Below, one piece after another: positions 34,040 through 45,205 of a stretch of 64,000 bases of DNA. The DNA is from Agarophyton chilense (Eukaryota; Rhodophyta; Florideophyceae; Gracilariales; Gracilariaceae), in NCBI GenBank assembly GCA_030374765.1, contig JARGXX010000080.1:1674001-1738000 (forward strand), read 5' to 3'. Position 1 is the stretch's first letter. Every line of letters starts with the position of its first letter. Below the pieces are notes generated by a model. The model saw only the letters and a program-made list of their open reading frames with translations. It ran no database searches and had not been told where the DNA came from. The position numbers and the translations under genes were made by a program.

Positions 34040-34160
34040 ACAGTGATACGGGACAAGCATAATTCTAGTAGTTTAGTGTTTTCTGTAACGCTATAATTCT
34101 AGTGGTTGGTGATGGAATTTAATTGGTTTCGTACCATTAAAAATTGTGGTTGATAACAAT
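34040..34160. repeat. Fragment of the AGTGGT-type repeat
   Basis: Segments CTATAATTCTAGTGG and GTACCATTAAAA resemble the complement of 23895-24125. The piece is short and diverged. Confidence 0.3.
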
Positions 34161-36463
34161 AAATAAGAATCGAAGTTTACCATGCAGTAATGGTTTTGGT
34201 GCAAAAAGGGTAATCAGACATGAAAGTGGGAGAAAAAGAAAAAGGGAGTCACCCCGTGGGGCGAGTGGGGCGTAGCGCACGGAGCCAAATGAATCGATAT
34301 AGAGCAACCCTATACAGGGGCGAGAATACGTAAATATTAAATAACAGGCGCCAAAGGCGGGAATAATTCCATTGAAGACGCGAGGTTCGTATTTCTACCG
34401 TGGATAACACGGCACAACCTCCGAAGAGAGTCGTAGCACGCGAAAACAGAAGATACTTAAAGCTGAAAGAACATGTTTGGGGAATATTTACTGAGTGCCA
34501 AGGCAAAAACGCCGAGCCACTATATAGTTGAGACAACTACATTTCACACCCTACCTTAACTGAAATAACGCAGATAAGAAATATATAAATTAATCAGCAG
34601 TGCTGAGCGTACTCGTGTACACCTAGCGTGCACGACCAGTCCGTCGGGTAATAATGCTCCCTAATAGGGGCAAGATTCATAACAACGTACAAACCACAAA
34701 AAGGGTAAGTCGTATGAAACCACTTTCACGAAGGTTGCATGCCATATCTCCTTCCTCAGCTGCTAATAAGATAACCGCGATGGCGGACAAAGCATCGAAT
34801 ATCGTTCATAAAAGATAATCCGGGTCGGCGGTCGTGCCTCTCTGTCGGAAAAGAAAATACGCGAGTTCGAAACTGAACTCTCCCCGCAGTGAACAATCCC
34901 ACATTTTGATGTGCACGACGTACGCGCCTTTGCGATCAATTCCTCCGATTCCTTGTCTTCCACTAGCGGTCCGCCGTCCAGCTCTTCCGAATTTTTCGTC
35001 AACATCCCATCTGGTGGACGACAAAAACAACCCCAATCACATAAACAAAATCGCACAGGTGTATTCCTCCAGATTCGGTTCCGCGGGCTTTCCATCAAGG
35101 CCCTTGCTGCAGAGCGGTGCTACAACCACAGTGCAGATTGCACTAGTCGCCAAAGTGGGACTCCCTCCTGTGGGAGAATATACACCTGTGGTGTGGCCAT
35201 CGTATAACCAGCTCGGATGTATTCAACCCACGTCAGCGCAACTAACCTCCACTTGGCGCCGTGGTTCCACACGATGGCGGTGGTTAACGACGCGCCGTTA
35301 ACTATCTGCACCGATAGAAGCTGAATGCTCAAAAAAGATATTCCGGTACTTACAATCATTTCCTGCCATTAGCAGAACGGCGCGGCGGTTTCGGTTCATA
35401 CGATAAGTACCCGCGGGAGCGAATGTGTAGGTTCCGCGAATGCAGCTTTTGTTTTCCTCGGTCATAAATGGGTTCGCAGGACTCCTTTCGAATACCCCAT
35501 CCCCGATATTCTGGACTCTGATGACAGGCTGTACCGCACTCCAGGTGAAATTGGATATCTCGACCGTGTAGCAGGATTGGAAACTTTCCTTTGTAGAGGC
35601 CTTATCTTTGTGCGCTGAGATAGAGTTTGCTGGGTCCGGACCATCGTTTGGGATGAATTCATTTATATGCTACGCTTGGATCGAGCGAATGTCTTGGCGA
35701 TGATCCACTTTGAGTGGCGAGCACGATCTTGGTTCGGGCATATGGTCCCATACCAGGACGTGGATATCGAACGCATTCGCGCAGCCGACCGTCGTTGTCG
35801 ATATGTTTCCATTCTTTCTTGGCGGTTGTTTGTCGAAGCTGGTCGAGGCTGTCACATCTAGTTCCGTCCAGGCATTACCCATTACGGGTTCAACCTTCAC
35901 GAGCTTCCTCTATCCGGACTTTGGCCTGTTTTTAACAAAAAGCGGGTTATCTGCACGGCGTTTTTCATTCCCTGGGTGGATTACGACCACTATCGACTGT
36001 TTTTCATCCCACTACCAGTTTGCACCGTCATTTGTACCTTAGACTTGTGCATTCCACTAGGTGGTGAAAACGAAGCCCAAGATGTGGCGGCACTTCTAGA
36101 TTTGATCGACAAAGTTGATTGGGTTTCAGTCTTTCTTTCACAGAGTGGATGTGCAACCAGTGACCGAGCCCAAGCCCTGTCAGCAGGATGTCGAAATCCA
36201 CTTGCTGGTGACTTCATCTTTTTCAACCTCCGGGAGGGATGTGAAATCTTTTCGGAGGAAACTAACATACTTTGGTTAGCTCGGCGGTATATTGCCCGGG
36301 GCACCAGACCCGTTTTTTGGACGCCAACGAGTATTACAAAGTAAACAACGGAGAGGACCCGGTGTTAGATAATGAACCTAACGATGGGGTGGCGTGCAAT
36401 GAGGAGATTGAACCCCAGTTTAGGGATGAGGAAAACAATGCAGGGAAACCTTTCCTGCCATAG
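34161..36463. other. No recognisable gene; several weak frames
   Basis: Frames include 34834-35301 (+, 155 codons), 34763-35098 (-, 111), 35710-36042 (+, 110) and 35976-36344 (+, 122). Opposite-strand overlap at 34.8-35.1 kb means at most one is real. The 35976-36344 frame leads directly into the gypsy relic at 36464 and could be its upstream part, but it shows no RT motif. Nothing else could be assigned. Confidence 0.35.
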
Positions 36464-37375
36464 ATGGACGTGGATAACCTTTCAAGGTCTGTTCTTGCTT
36501 TTGCAGCTGGTGATGAATTTCAGACTTCGCCATTGGGCGTTCCCTGTTCAAACCGGTTGAACAGAACCCCACTTGGCTGTTCCATTCTTGAAATGGAAGC
36601 TTACGCAGTTCTTGCAACACTGGACCAAATTCATTTGCTTGTAGCAACCCCCAATGGTTTTGACCTTTTCACGGATCATAATAACCTAATTTTCTTTCTG
36701 ATCCACTTGCGGTCGAATTGATCTATCTCAAACTTTAGTCCAAAAGGTCCTTAGGTGAGCCGTATGTCTTAGCATGCACGACTACAACTGCTTCCTCATA
36801 AAGGGCACGAACAATTTCTGGGCAGACCTATTGGGAAGATGGTCACCCCCAGGCACAGTCCGACGATTGGTCAGCATTCTCGAGCTTCCATCCTCCCCCA
36901 CTGCATACCCTGATTGATCATCGCAGAAGGATATCTTCACAACACAGGAAGCAAACTGTTGCTCCGCCCATATGACCTACAAGTGAGACACGATCTATGG
37001 AGAGGCCCGAGCATGGACGCCATATGGATACCAGATAATTCAGGGAACCTGCATCTTCGTCTTTGCATCCTCCCTTACACTGAACTAAGTGATCAACTTG
37101 GCCAAAAAACTACCCTACGTGTAATACAGCAACACTTCTTTTGTTCTACCATGACAGCCGACGTTGCGAACTTCGTTCAAGTGTGTATTCACGGCCTCTC
37201 AACAGTTGGGGTGAGAAAGTTCCGCCCGTTTTTGGTCCTGCCTTCCTCGGCAGAGCCCCAATCCATCTTGTTCAGTTTGACAATTTGGAAATTGGGCAGA
37301 GTCGCACTGGTAAAAAACATCTCCTACTACACAGAGTTGAACACTCTGAGTACAAATGACTTTTTCCATTTTTAA
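36464..37375 (+). pseudogene. Ty3/gypsy Pol relic: RNase H and N-terminal integrase
   Basis: The RNase H region shows LGCSILEMEAYAVLATLDQIH and FDLFTDHNNLIFF (36464-36721), then, after a frameshift, MHDYNCFLIKGTNNFWADLLG near 36774-36840. The integrase follows from 36914: DAIWIPDNSGNLHLRLCI, TTLRVIQQHFFCSTM and FVQVCIHG, the H-H-C-C zinc region with both histidines lost. Then, in another frame, GEKVPPVFGPAFLGRAP and QFDNLEIGQSRTGKKH. The WADLLGRW type of RNase H end and the long spacer after the zinc region recall gypsy elements of oomycetes. It is not the same lineage as the element at 48-55 kb. No LTRs were found. Confidence 0.8.
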
Positions 37376-37900
37376 ACACTTCAGGCGACAATGCAGCGCA
37401 CGCTCTCATCTATTGGTACGCTGCCTTTGCTGTCTCGCACAGGTTCATGTCAGACGGTCCAACACACTTCTGAAATGAGCCTCTTCGTTCGGACTCATAA
37501 AGCCTCAAAGATCCACATCATTTCACAGTACCACGTCTGTGTTCTCGAAATGCTAGTTTAGTGTGCTAGATAGCTATGTTGAAGGGCAAACTCCTGAAAT
37601 ATTTAGTGGAATTGCAGTTCGCAGCACTTAACACCAGTTGCAATGTAAAATTTTTAATTTTTTGGAAATGTCGTTACCACTCCCCCTAGAAACCACTGTG
37701 CTAGTCGCAGTTCGATGATAGTTCAATTTTGCCTTCCTTTTCTCTCTAGTTTCACGTTCAAGAACGTCACCAGCATCATTGTTCAGCAAACAAGTTTTTG
37801 TGAAAACACATTTACTTAAACAACTGCCCTCCCCCACATCGGAAGCCAGATCTCATTTGGTATCCGGCCATTGCTTCACCGGAAACAACATCGTATGAAA

Positions 37901-38600
37901 CTACCGGGGTACCCTCTCTACCCCCTCCCACCGCTTGCCTCGGCTCACTCTGTCCTCTCCGCCTCCGCACTCATTCTTTCCATCTCCCAAACGCCTTATC
38001 GCCCCAACCCTCTCCTCGTTCTCCAGAACACGCTCCAATACCTTTTTTTCCTTCTCTTCTATAAAAATCTTCCTTCTCAATCTCTGTCCAAAGTCTACTG
38101 CAGTTAGTACCGTCTTCTTCCCCACCTTCCCTTCAATCCCCTCATCCCCCTTTGGCCCTTCGATCGATCGTGAATAAGACTCCATCCCAATCTCCTCTTC
38201 CTCTTTTCTCCCCCTTTCAGCCCCCTTGTCCCTCTGCAGTCCCTTCAAGGCCCTCTCCAGCTGCGAAACACGACCTTCCAACTGGCGCTCTTTCTCCCCC
38301 ACCTCCTGAACACATCGCGATGGCTAGCTTTTCGTCCTGTCGGCGCCGGTTTCAATTGCTCGTTTCCGATATCGCACTTTCCGAGCTCGCCGATGACACC
38401 TTGCGAAAAAGTTCCATTAGATGCTTTTCGATCTCTAAGAAGCGTCGGTTGAAGAACTCGTTGTTCAGTGAGACATGTAACCCCAAACATCGAAGCCGAT
38501 CATGTGTTTCTCTCTTATTAATACGCAACAGTGGCAAGTAAGTCGGAGGCAGTCGGTTGCTCAATTTCTGGCTCGATTGCGAAGGGAGCGAGCTGTGCAT
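37901..38600 (-). pseudogene. Coiled-coil, charged protein relic, possibly Gag-like
   Basis: Reading leftward, overlapping frames give RFLEIEKHLMELFRKV (from 38600), then from 38302 a 133-codon frame that begins EKERQLEGRVSQLERALKGL and continues Glu/Lys/Arg-rich through KEKKVLERVLENEER. This is a clear coiled-coil pattern. Two frameshifts would join the pieces. Such charged N-terminal coiled coils occur in Gag-like proteins, but also elsewhere, and the plus strand here is very CT-rich, which by itself forces charged residues on the minus strand. Treat as tentative. Confidence 0.35.
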
Positions 38601-38929
38601 AATTGGCTGGGGCGTGGAACAACTGCACCATTGTTCCCACGACGGTGGAGATATGATTCCGCGGGAAGACAGCTTGCAGGGCCTTAAGATGCCAATTAGA
38701 GTTCTGCCAAAACAAAGGATATCACTATCCTACACAAAATTGGTGTATACATGTGATACTCTTTGACCACTTAAAGATGTTCAAGGCCAAATTTGGAAGC
38801 AAGGCTCTTAGACTGATTCAAAGAATCCAACGATTTATCGCTGTATATCAAGAACAGATAATACAACTAGCAACTCTGTTGTAAATTGTAGCCGAGAAAT
38901 ATGGCAATTATTTATCAAGCGAAATGATT

Positions 38930-39700
38930 CCAGCATGACAGAGATCATTCATAATGTTTTCACCACTGTCGTTCAATGAAAACCGCACAGGGGCAGTTGC
39001 ATTGGATAGAAGCTCAGTAGATTTGAGTGCGTAACATAATGCCCGAAAACGTTCCAGTAGAGGTGGGCTGGGTGTGACTGTATACTTCATCTATACTGTT
39101 TGCAAAAGCAGCGGCGAGCAGCTGCGGGATCGAATGCAGACACTGGTAGCCCCTGGCGCAGGGTACAGGTCTGGCGAAGACAATCATGGTCATGGTACTC
39201 GTGTAGGTACCACAATCGTTGAACGAGTATTGGGGAAAGCCCCAAGGATAAAACTAGAGTGCATTAGAACATTTTCAAAACGAAACGAGGAGAGCGCGCA
39301 AGACGTGGTTACCAGAGTTCAGCTAGCAATAAGGATTCACAAAGGGCAAACCGGACCCGGAATCATATCCATCTCGTTGGGTGGTCGCACCGTTCGAAGA
39401 TATACAGTGTTAGATGTGGCAGTAGAAACAGCTTAAAGGGCAAGATTGAGCTTCGTAGTCGCTGCAGGGAATTTTGGAGGTAATGCATGCTCATATACAC
39501 CAGGAAGAGCTCGAAGAGCGATCACTGTCGCAGAAACGGATGCAGAAGGACGAATAGCCTCGTTTTTAAACTTTGGGGAATGTGTGAGCGTCGGTGCTTC
39601 TATAGTGAGAGTGTGGAGCGCAGTTGCTGACGAGGATGATTCGTACGATGTGAGCTCCGACACTTCGATGGCCGCCCCATTTGCTTCCGGCCTTATATAA
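38930..39700 (+). pseudogene. Subtilisin-like serine protease (family S8) pseudogene
   Basis: The proteinase-K-type order is clear: LDRSSVDLS near 39000, GLGVTVYFIYTVC, DNHGHGTRVGTTI (catalytic His near 39191), IISISLGG, then after a stop at 39434-39436 in the same phase SFVVAAGNFGGNACSY (oxyanion Asn near 39470), ITVAETDAEGRIASFLNFG and SDTSMAAPFASGL (catalytic Ser near 39665). The catalytic Asp, expected where the sequence reads YFIYTVC (near 39092), is Tyr, so even without the stops it could not form the triad. A second stop lies just before 39031. The usual prodomain and signal peptide are not visible. It is one of two host-type genes in the window; a transferred or retroposed copy cannot be excluded. 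Confidence 0.85.
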
Positions 39701-40439
39701 TTTGTGGTAGGTGGTCGAGGCAAAACACGGATCAGTACACTGAGGAGATGGCTGAAGAATATGGGCGGAAACGATCAAGAAAACATCCCAGTCGTTTGAG
39801 CAACGAACTTCTGGGAGTGGTACCAACGTTCGAAGCGAAGGTGAACGGGTATTACAACAAAACAATTTTTGCACTTGGTTGCCACTGAAACTTACACACA
39901 ACTTTACTAATCTCTTCAAGAGACAATGAAGTTGGGTACGCGTGCTTATTGAACATGGTGGGGTTCAAACATGCTAACATTCGCTCTTATTCTTCCGTGT
40001 TTCATTCAAGAGTAAAACTGCAGCCGGACGGTTTGTGAGCTGCTTTTCTTTCCATTAAAAGAGAAGAGCTGCAACATTATGTCTGGATTTATGATCCTCC
40101 AAATGTGAATACGACCCAAAAGCAGCAGCTCCTCGCTCTTTGTCATAGCTAACATAATCGAAACATTAGTCAGAGAAGAGGAGGGTATGATATATTAGAA
40201 GAGCGAGATGACGGATTGGCCGGGGGCCACACAGTCGTCGGGGAGAGTCCTAAATCTGGAGAAATGCTAGGTAGAAGTGGTAGGAAGTGTAGAAATTACA
40301 GTGCAGATTTTGCAGAAAGTAAGCGTTGATCCATGTAAACGCGAGATCAGAAATTGCACAGAGAAGGGCGAAGTTGGGTCGGTAAAGGGCGATACTTTGA
40401 AAGAAAGGAAGCGGGGCAGGCAGGGGCGCACTGAAGTGG
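39701..40439. other. No recognisable gene
   Basis: Only short frames on either strand (for example 40250-40486, -). I see no repeat or domain. Confidence 0.4.
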
Positions 40440-41030
40440 GGCGCAAACCACCGGATGTGTGCGAGGGGTTGTGTGGTGTGCCGCAAGGGGTGCCGTGGAA
40501 GTGGTGATGGAGTTGGAGTTGGTGAAGATGGGGTTGTTGTAGTTGTGGTTCGTGGGGGGGGGGGTTCGTAAAGAGAGTTGGAGTAGGAGAGGTGGTTGAG
40601 TTTTAGTTTGTGCAGGGTCTAGTAGCAGAAAGGGTTGCGGCGGTGGTTGAGCGGAAGATTAGGAGGGGGTTAATTGCGGACGGGGTTGCGGCGGTGGTTG
40701 AGGGGAAGTTGGTGTGGGGTTAGTTGCGGACGGAGTTGCGGCGGCAGATAATGTTCTGATCTTGGTAGTTCAAATGTTGGTTGTGAAGGCGGAGTTGGGG
40801 TTGGCATTGGAATTGGTAGGAAATTGGGGAAGGTGTGTCGCACTGAGGGGGGCGGTGAAGAGGATTTGGTAATGTGATGTTTAGTTGCGGACGGGTTTGC
40901 TTCGGCAGATTATGTTTGGGTGATGGTGTTACAAACGATAGTTGTTAAGGCGAAGTTGGGATTGGCAGTGGATCTAGCAGGAACTCGAAGAATGTGTGTC
41001 TCACTAGGGATGGCAGTGGAGAAGATGTGC
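40440..41030. repeat. G-rich minisatellite region
   Basis: A unit of about 50 bp containing GTTGCGGCGGTGGTTGAG and TTGCGGACGG starts at 40632, 40683 and 40732, and a decayed copy follows near 40890. A larger unit of about 160 bp (40726-40886 versus 40887 onward) is also partly duplicated, shown by the matching GTGTGTCGCACT and GTGTGTCTCACT. An 11-base G run lies at 40554-40564. The G-rich strand has many spaced GGG or GGGG runs and might form quadruplexes. No coding function is apparent. Confidence 0.65.
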
Positions 41031-42000
41031 ATCACGATGATGACATTTTAGGCAAATTTAAATGAAATGTGAAAGCATTAAGTGTGGAGCTTCCAACAAA
41101 ACGGCAAGTTGGAGCGTTGGTTTTTGAGAGGTGGGTGCGTAGCGTGCAGCATTGGATGCAGCTTTGGTGGAAGCGCTAAAGGAGAAAGGAGGAGAGGTTG
41201 GCTGTAGCACGGGGATGGGGATGGCGGGCTGCGGCTGCTTTCCAAGGCGTGAGCAGTGAGGTAGACGTGTGGTACGCGCCGAGCTTGGGCTTAAGGATGA
41301 CTAGGGTCGGAAGAGAGGGAGTAGGAGGGGCCAAGGAAGGAGAGAGATGGGGTTGGTGGTGGTGGTGATGGTTTGAGCAGGATCGAGCTGAGGGTAGGAG
41401 AGAGACAGGGCGGTAGCAAGCACTAGCAAAGAGAAAAAGAGGATGGGGCGCCATTATGTCGGGTAACGGGTTGTAAGCGTTGTAGGGATGGCGACAGTGT
41501 AGGAAGAACGAATGGTGGGGACGGCCAAGAGGCTGGACGTTGGGGGAGCGCGTGACGAGTAGAGGCGTCGTGGTTGCCGGGTGTTTTGGACGTTCGCAGA
41601 GAGCCGTGGGAGTACGCAGTGATACTGGGCATCGTTCCATTTTTGAAACGGCTGCACGCGCGTGCGGCTGCCACCTACCCAAAACCTTCACATGGAGCGA
41701 TCATGAAATCATTGAAACATCACCATTCATCATCAGTTGGCTTCTCATCGACTTTGGCCGTTTTCTTTTCGCGTTCGTTTCCCTTTTCAACTTATGCTCG
41801 AGGCACGCGAATGTAGCCAACGAGATGTCTTGCTGTATTCTTGGCTCTACTTTCATCGTTTTCGTTCACGTCTTCGACGTCCTGGAAGCATGTTGGTATT
41901 TGCACAATAAAAAGCGATAACTCATATTCAGCCATGAGGTTTTCAGTATTGCAAAAAGTCCCTGCAGCAGCATCAAATCCCAAAGACCCCTCTCCCACTT
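41031..42000. other. No recognisable gene; low-complexity opposite-strand frames
   Basis: A 171-codon minus-strand frame (41176-41691) is Pro/Ser/His-rich because the plus strand is a GGT/GGA-rich low-complexity sequence. Plus-strand frames at 41540-41920 overlap it. I consider all of these unproven. Confidence 0.4.
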
Positions 42001-42002
42001 AG

Positions 42003-42053
42003 GCTCAACAGAAAGAGGTGACCTTACTCCCAGGAAAAGGTATGATAGAATGA
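42003..42053 (+). pseudogene. Tiny second RPB1-like fragment
   Basis: AQQKEVTLLPGKGMIE is encoded here and corresponds to AQQKELTLLAEKAMMK of the larger RPB1 pseudogene at 44481. By eye 43 of 51 bases match. The fragment is closer to the usual RPB1 motif (LLPG) than the larger copy. Immediately upstream is a pyrimidine stretch ending in CTTAG, which looks like a 3' splice site. Confidence 0.5.
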
Positions 42054-42063
42054 ATGGGTGTAG

Positions 42064-42672
42064 ATGGTAACGTCTTCCCTTAAACTCAAAAAGTTACTGG
42101 AAAACCGCGTAACCATTTTTCAAACCTTCTGCTCCAATGAAAATCAGCTATTTCATAATTTCTCGAAACCAAAGCAGGAACGATTTGACGAATTTTCGAT
42201 CTTGCAATCATCATCTCGAAGATGCTGCTCAACTGCACGGTTAATAATGGAAGCACGCGTTTCTAAACGCTCTCTCAATGAGGCTTCTACATCTACCTCA
42301 AACCGCGACTCTATCGTAACCACCATCGCTGCCGCTGTGCGCGCACGCTCCTCCAACATCGGTCTTTTTCGGGGCGGTGCAAATTTGTCAGCCTTCCATC
42401 TTACACAGCGCAGTTTTGCCACTCACACTGACAGCCTGGCCAGGGAAATGCTTGGTAATGGTGTATTCTTTGCAACATTCATCCGTTAGCAGGCGCTTTT
42501 CCCTCTTCCGTTGATATTCAGTGGTGTTGGGCGGGTTATTGTTCGCTTCATCATGGTGAAGCGTTCAAAAATTGAGCGTCAGTAACACTAGGCTCGTCTT
42601 GGAGGTTGTGTGTTCAAATTCATCCACTATTCTGGACATGCGATGCTCATCCTGTTTTTCTCTCTCTCTCTT

Positions 42673-42703
<31 letters not shown>

Positions 42704-44005
42704 TATTTAAGTGATTCTTTTTCTTTGGCTTCAGTCAGTCGCAAACAGAAGGACCTGGCTTGGGCTTCATTAAAAACAGTGTGAATATGAATTGCCACGT
42801 CCTTTCCGTCATGCTCGTGATGAGCTTCCCTCCAATGATAAAACCACTCTGAACAGAATTCTGCGATTATGGCAGGTCTATTCGGCTGTATCTCCTTTAA
42901 CATTCGTACCTTTTCCTCGACGCAGACGTGAATCGTTGATCATAGTCGATACAAAAGAGATGGGGAACGAAGTACTATCAGAAGAAATTGAACCAACACA
43001 AACATAGTTGCATACGGCACGGAGGAAAAGAAAACCGTGAACAGTAATGAAAGGGGACGTGTGTGACAGATTAAGGAAGTTCGACGGACGGAGGTCGAAC
43101 GGACCAAGTAGTCACTTGGGGCGCCGAACGTGGTAGTTGCCTCTGACAAGGAATGAAGTGTGAGAACTAATCCTATAACGAAATTAGAGAGAAAAGAGTG
43201 ACGAAGCGCGGACGGGGACACTTCAACGACAATGACCCACGCCCCTTGATCTGACCCCCAAAACAGACACTGGACTCCGAAAAGACAATATTAACACTAC
43301 AAAAGGGGTGACCGTGAAGCATCCGTCTCAATCAGCCCCCCCCCTCCCTTGTAGAAGCAGACGTAAAACGAACTGACAGGAGCACAACTATCGATCTTGA
43401 GGGCCACAAAAACCGACACCGACTCGGGCTCCACGTCCATCGTGAAGATCCCACAGCCATTCAACCGCTAACGCCAACTGAACCAGAACGGCCTGAAGGA
43501 AATACAGGACCAGATACGTCTTCACACCAACCAACATAGACAATCGACAAGGCATCCACACGGAAAGGAATGACCTCGATCACGGGAAACGTGAAAACTG
43601 CTCTGCAATACTAGGGGACACCACACCAACATAAAAGCGGCTGCTGCTCATTCGAGTCCTGCAACACTCGCGCAGGCATACCTCACAGACGTGAGTGGAG
43701 GAAAGGTCTGTGTCTAAAACAGAGCGTGAAGTTGCTGTGAGAACATTATCGGGAGACTCTTGAAAACTCAATTTATATAGGCATAATTTTTGAATGAATT
43801 GTTCACCCTCAGAATGGATGAACTACAATCGAGAACCTGCTCAAATCCTCTGATGAGCCAGCGTTTTTGACCTCTGCAAGAACCCTCAAACATAATTCAA
43901 CCCGGAGGTCTTTGCCATATCAGAAACACGGCTAAAACACACTGCGACACACCCCACACTGCGCGCCTGCACTTAGCCCACCCCCCGAAAGGAATTTTTT
44001 TCTCG
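42064..44005. other. No recognisable gene; includes a CT microsatellite
   Basis: A 141-codon plus-strand frame (42064-42489, Ser/Arg-rich) and an overlapping 89-codon minus-strand frame (42153-42422, Arg/Glu/Ala-rich) have no known domain. Further minus-strand frames lie at 42703-42903 and 42940-43221. From 43.2 to 44.0 kb nothing is open for more than about 65 codons. Confidence 0.35.
42658..42703. repeat. CT microsatellite
   Basis: Near-pure (CT)n interrupted by single extra T bases over about 46 bp. Confidence 0.9.
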
Positions 44006-45141
44006 GAACGGGATATCGTTATGAATTTACTCATGCATGTCAACAATTGGGATGAAATTGTTCCAGAACCAACTTTATACAATCCGAGACCTCTATGGAC
44101 AGGTGGACGGATTTTTTCCCGTGCTACCTTCTGTATATTTCATACGCTTCAATGTAACTCAACTGGAAGAAGAAAAGCCTGACATATCACCAGGAGACAC
44201 AAACGTGTACATCTCCAGAGGAGAACTTATATGTGGAATCATTGACCAGAGGACTTTTGATATTTCTGCGAATGAATTAATATACGTTGCTTGGAAAGAA
44301 TTTGAACAAAGGGCAACCGACAAGAAGATTTCAGAAATTCAGGTTTTAGTATACCACTACGTTCTGTACAAGTGTCATTATATTGGAATTGATGAAAACA
44401 TTGCCGATGAAGATACTATTCCATATGTCATTCAAACGATCCAGAATGCAAAGTTTGATGTGAAAAACTTCGTACGGAAAGCTCAACAGAAAGAGTTGAC
44501 CTTACTCGCAGAAAAAGCTATGATGAAATCTTTCGAAACAGAGCTCAACAAAGTGCTTATTGATGCCTATGATAATTCAGGTGCTTCCGCTGAAGACTAT
44601 ATATTGAAGTCTAACAACATCAAACGAATGATAAGCGCTGGAACAAAAGATTCGTTCATTCAAAACATCCCAGATTTGCGCGTGCGTAGGCCGTCAGAAC
44701 GTTGAGGGCAATCGAATATCTTGCGGCTTCAACAGCAAAAACCTTCTTCAGTTCGTGCTTGATGACTTTGGTCTAGAGAGTCGTGGTTTTGGAGAGAACT
44801 TTTAGTAGCGGGGACTCACTCCTTCCAAGTTTTTCTTTCACGCCATGGGAGTGAAAGAAGGTCTGATCGATACAGCAGTGAAAACTGCAGAAACAGGTTA
44901 CATTAAACGTAGACTTATGAAACATATGAAAGAAACTATGTTTAGGTATGGCGTAACCGTGCGGAATTCATGCAATCATATTATAGAGTTTTCTTATGAA
45001 AAAGATGGAATGGATGAGATATTTCCTGAAGATGAAACCCCAACTTGCCAAAATTTACAGTCAGTTTCAGAGACGGGAAACCGTTTGCAGTTTTCTATTC
45101 CTGTAATTCTCTGCTTTTTTCGCGACAAAGAAGTAGCGTGA
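44006..45141 (+). pseudogene. RNA polymerase II largest subunit (RPB1) pseudogene, internal segment
   Basis: The sequence follows RPB1 from the region after the active site to beyond the bridge helix. [22 protein letters not shown] and [14 protein letters not shown] come first (frame at 44006). After a frameshift at a T run near 44115 the frame of the next 190 codons gives ISPGDTNVYISRGELICGI, IGIDENIADEDTI, RKAQQKELTLLAEK and AGTKDSFI. After another shift near 44680 come CVGRQNVEGNRI, LDDFGLESRGF, two adjacent stops at 44803-44808, [14 protein letters not shown] and [18 protein letters not shown], which includes the highly conserved trigger-loop/bridge region. No introns interrupt the segment, so it may be a processed copy, but no poly(A) tract is evident. 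Both gene ends are missing. Confidence 0.9.
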
Positions 45142-45205
45142 TATTTGAATAGCCCGCCGTTTTCCGCTTTGGAACTGCTTCCACGGATACCATTGGGAAT
45201 ATCGA

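Noticed and set aside
35976..36344. RT domain of the gypsy relic at 36.5 kb
   Set aside because: The frame shows none of the RT motifs, so I list it only as unassigned.
41176..41691. 171-codon minus-strand frame rich in Pro, Ser and His
   Set aside because: It is a by-product of GGT/GGA-rich low-complexity sequence on the other strand; no domain.
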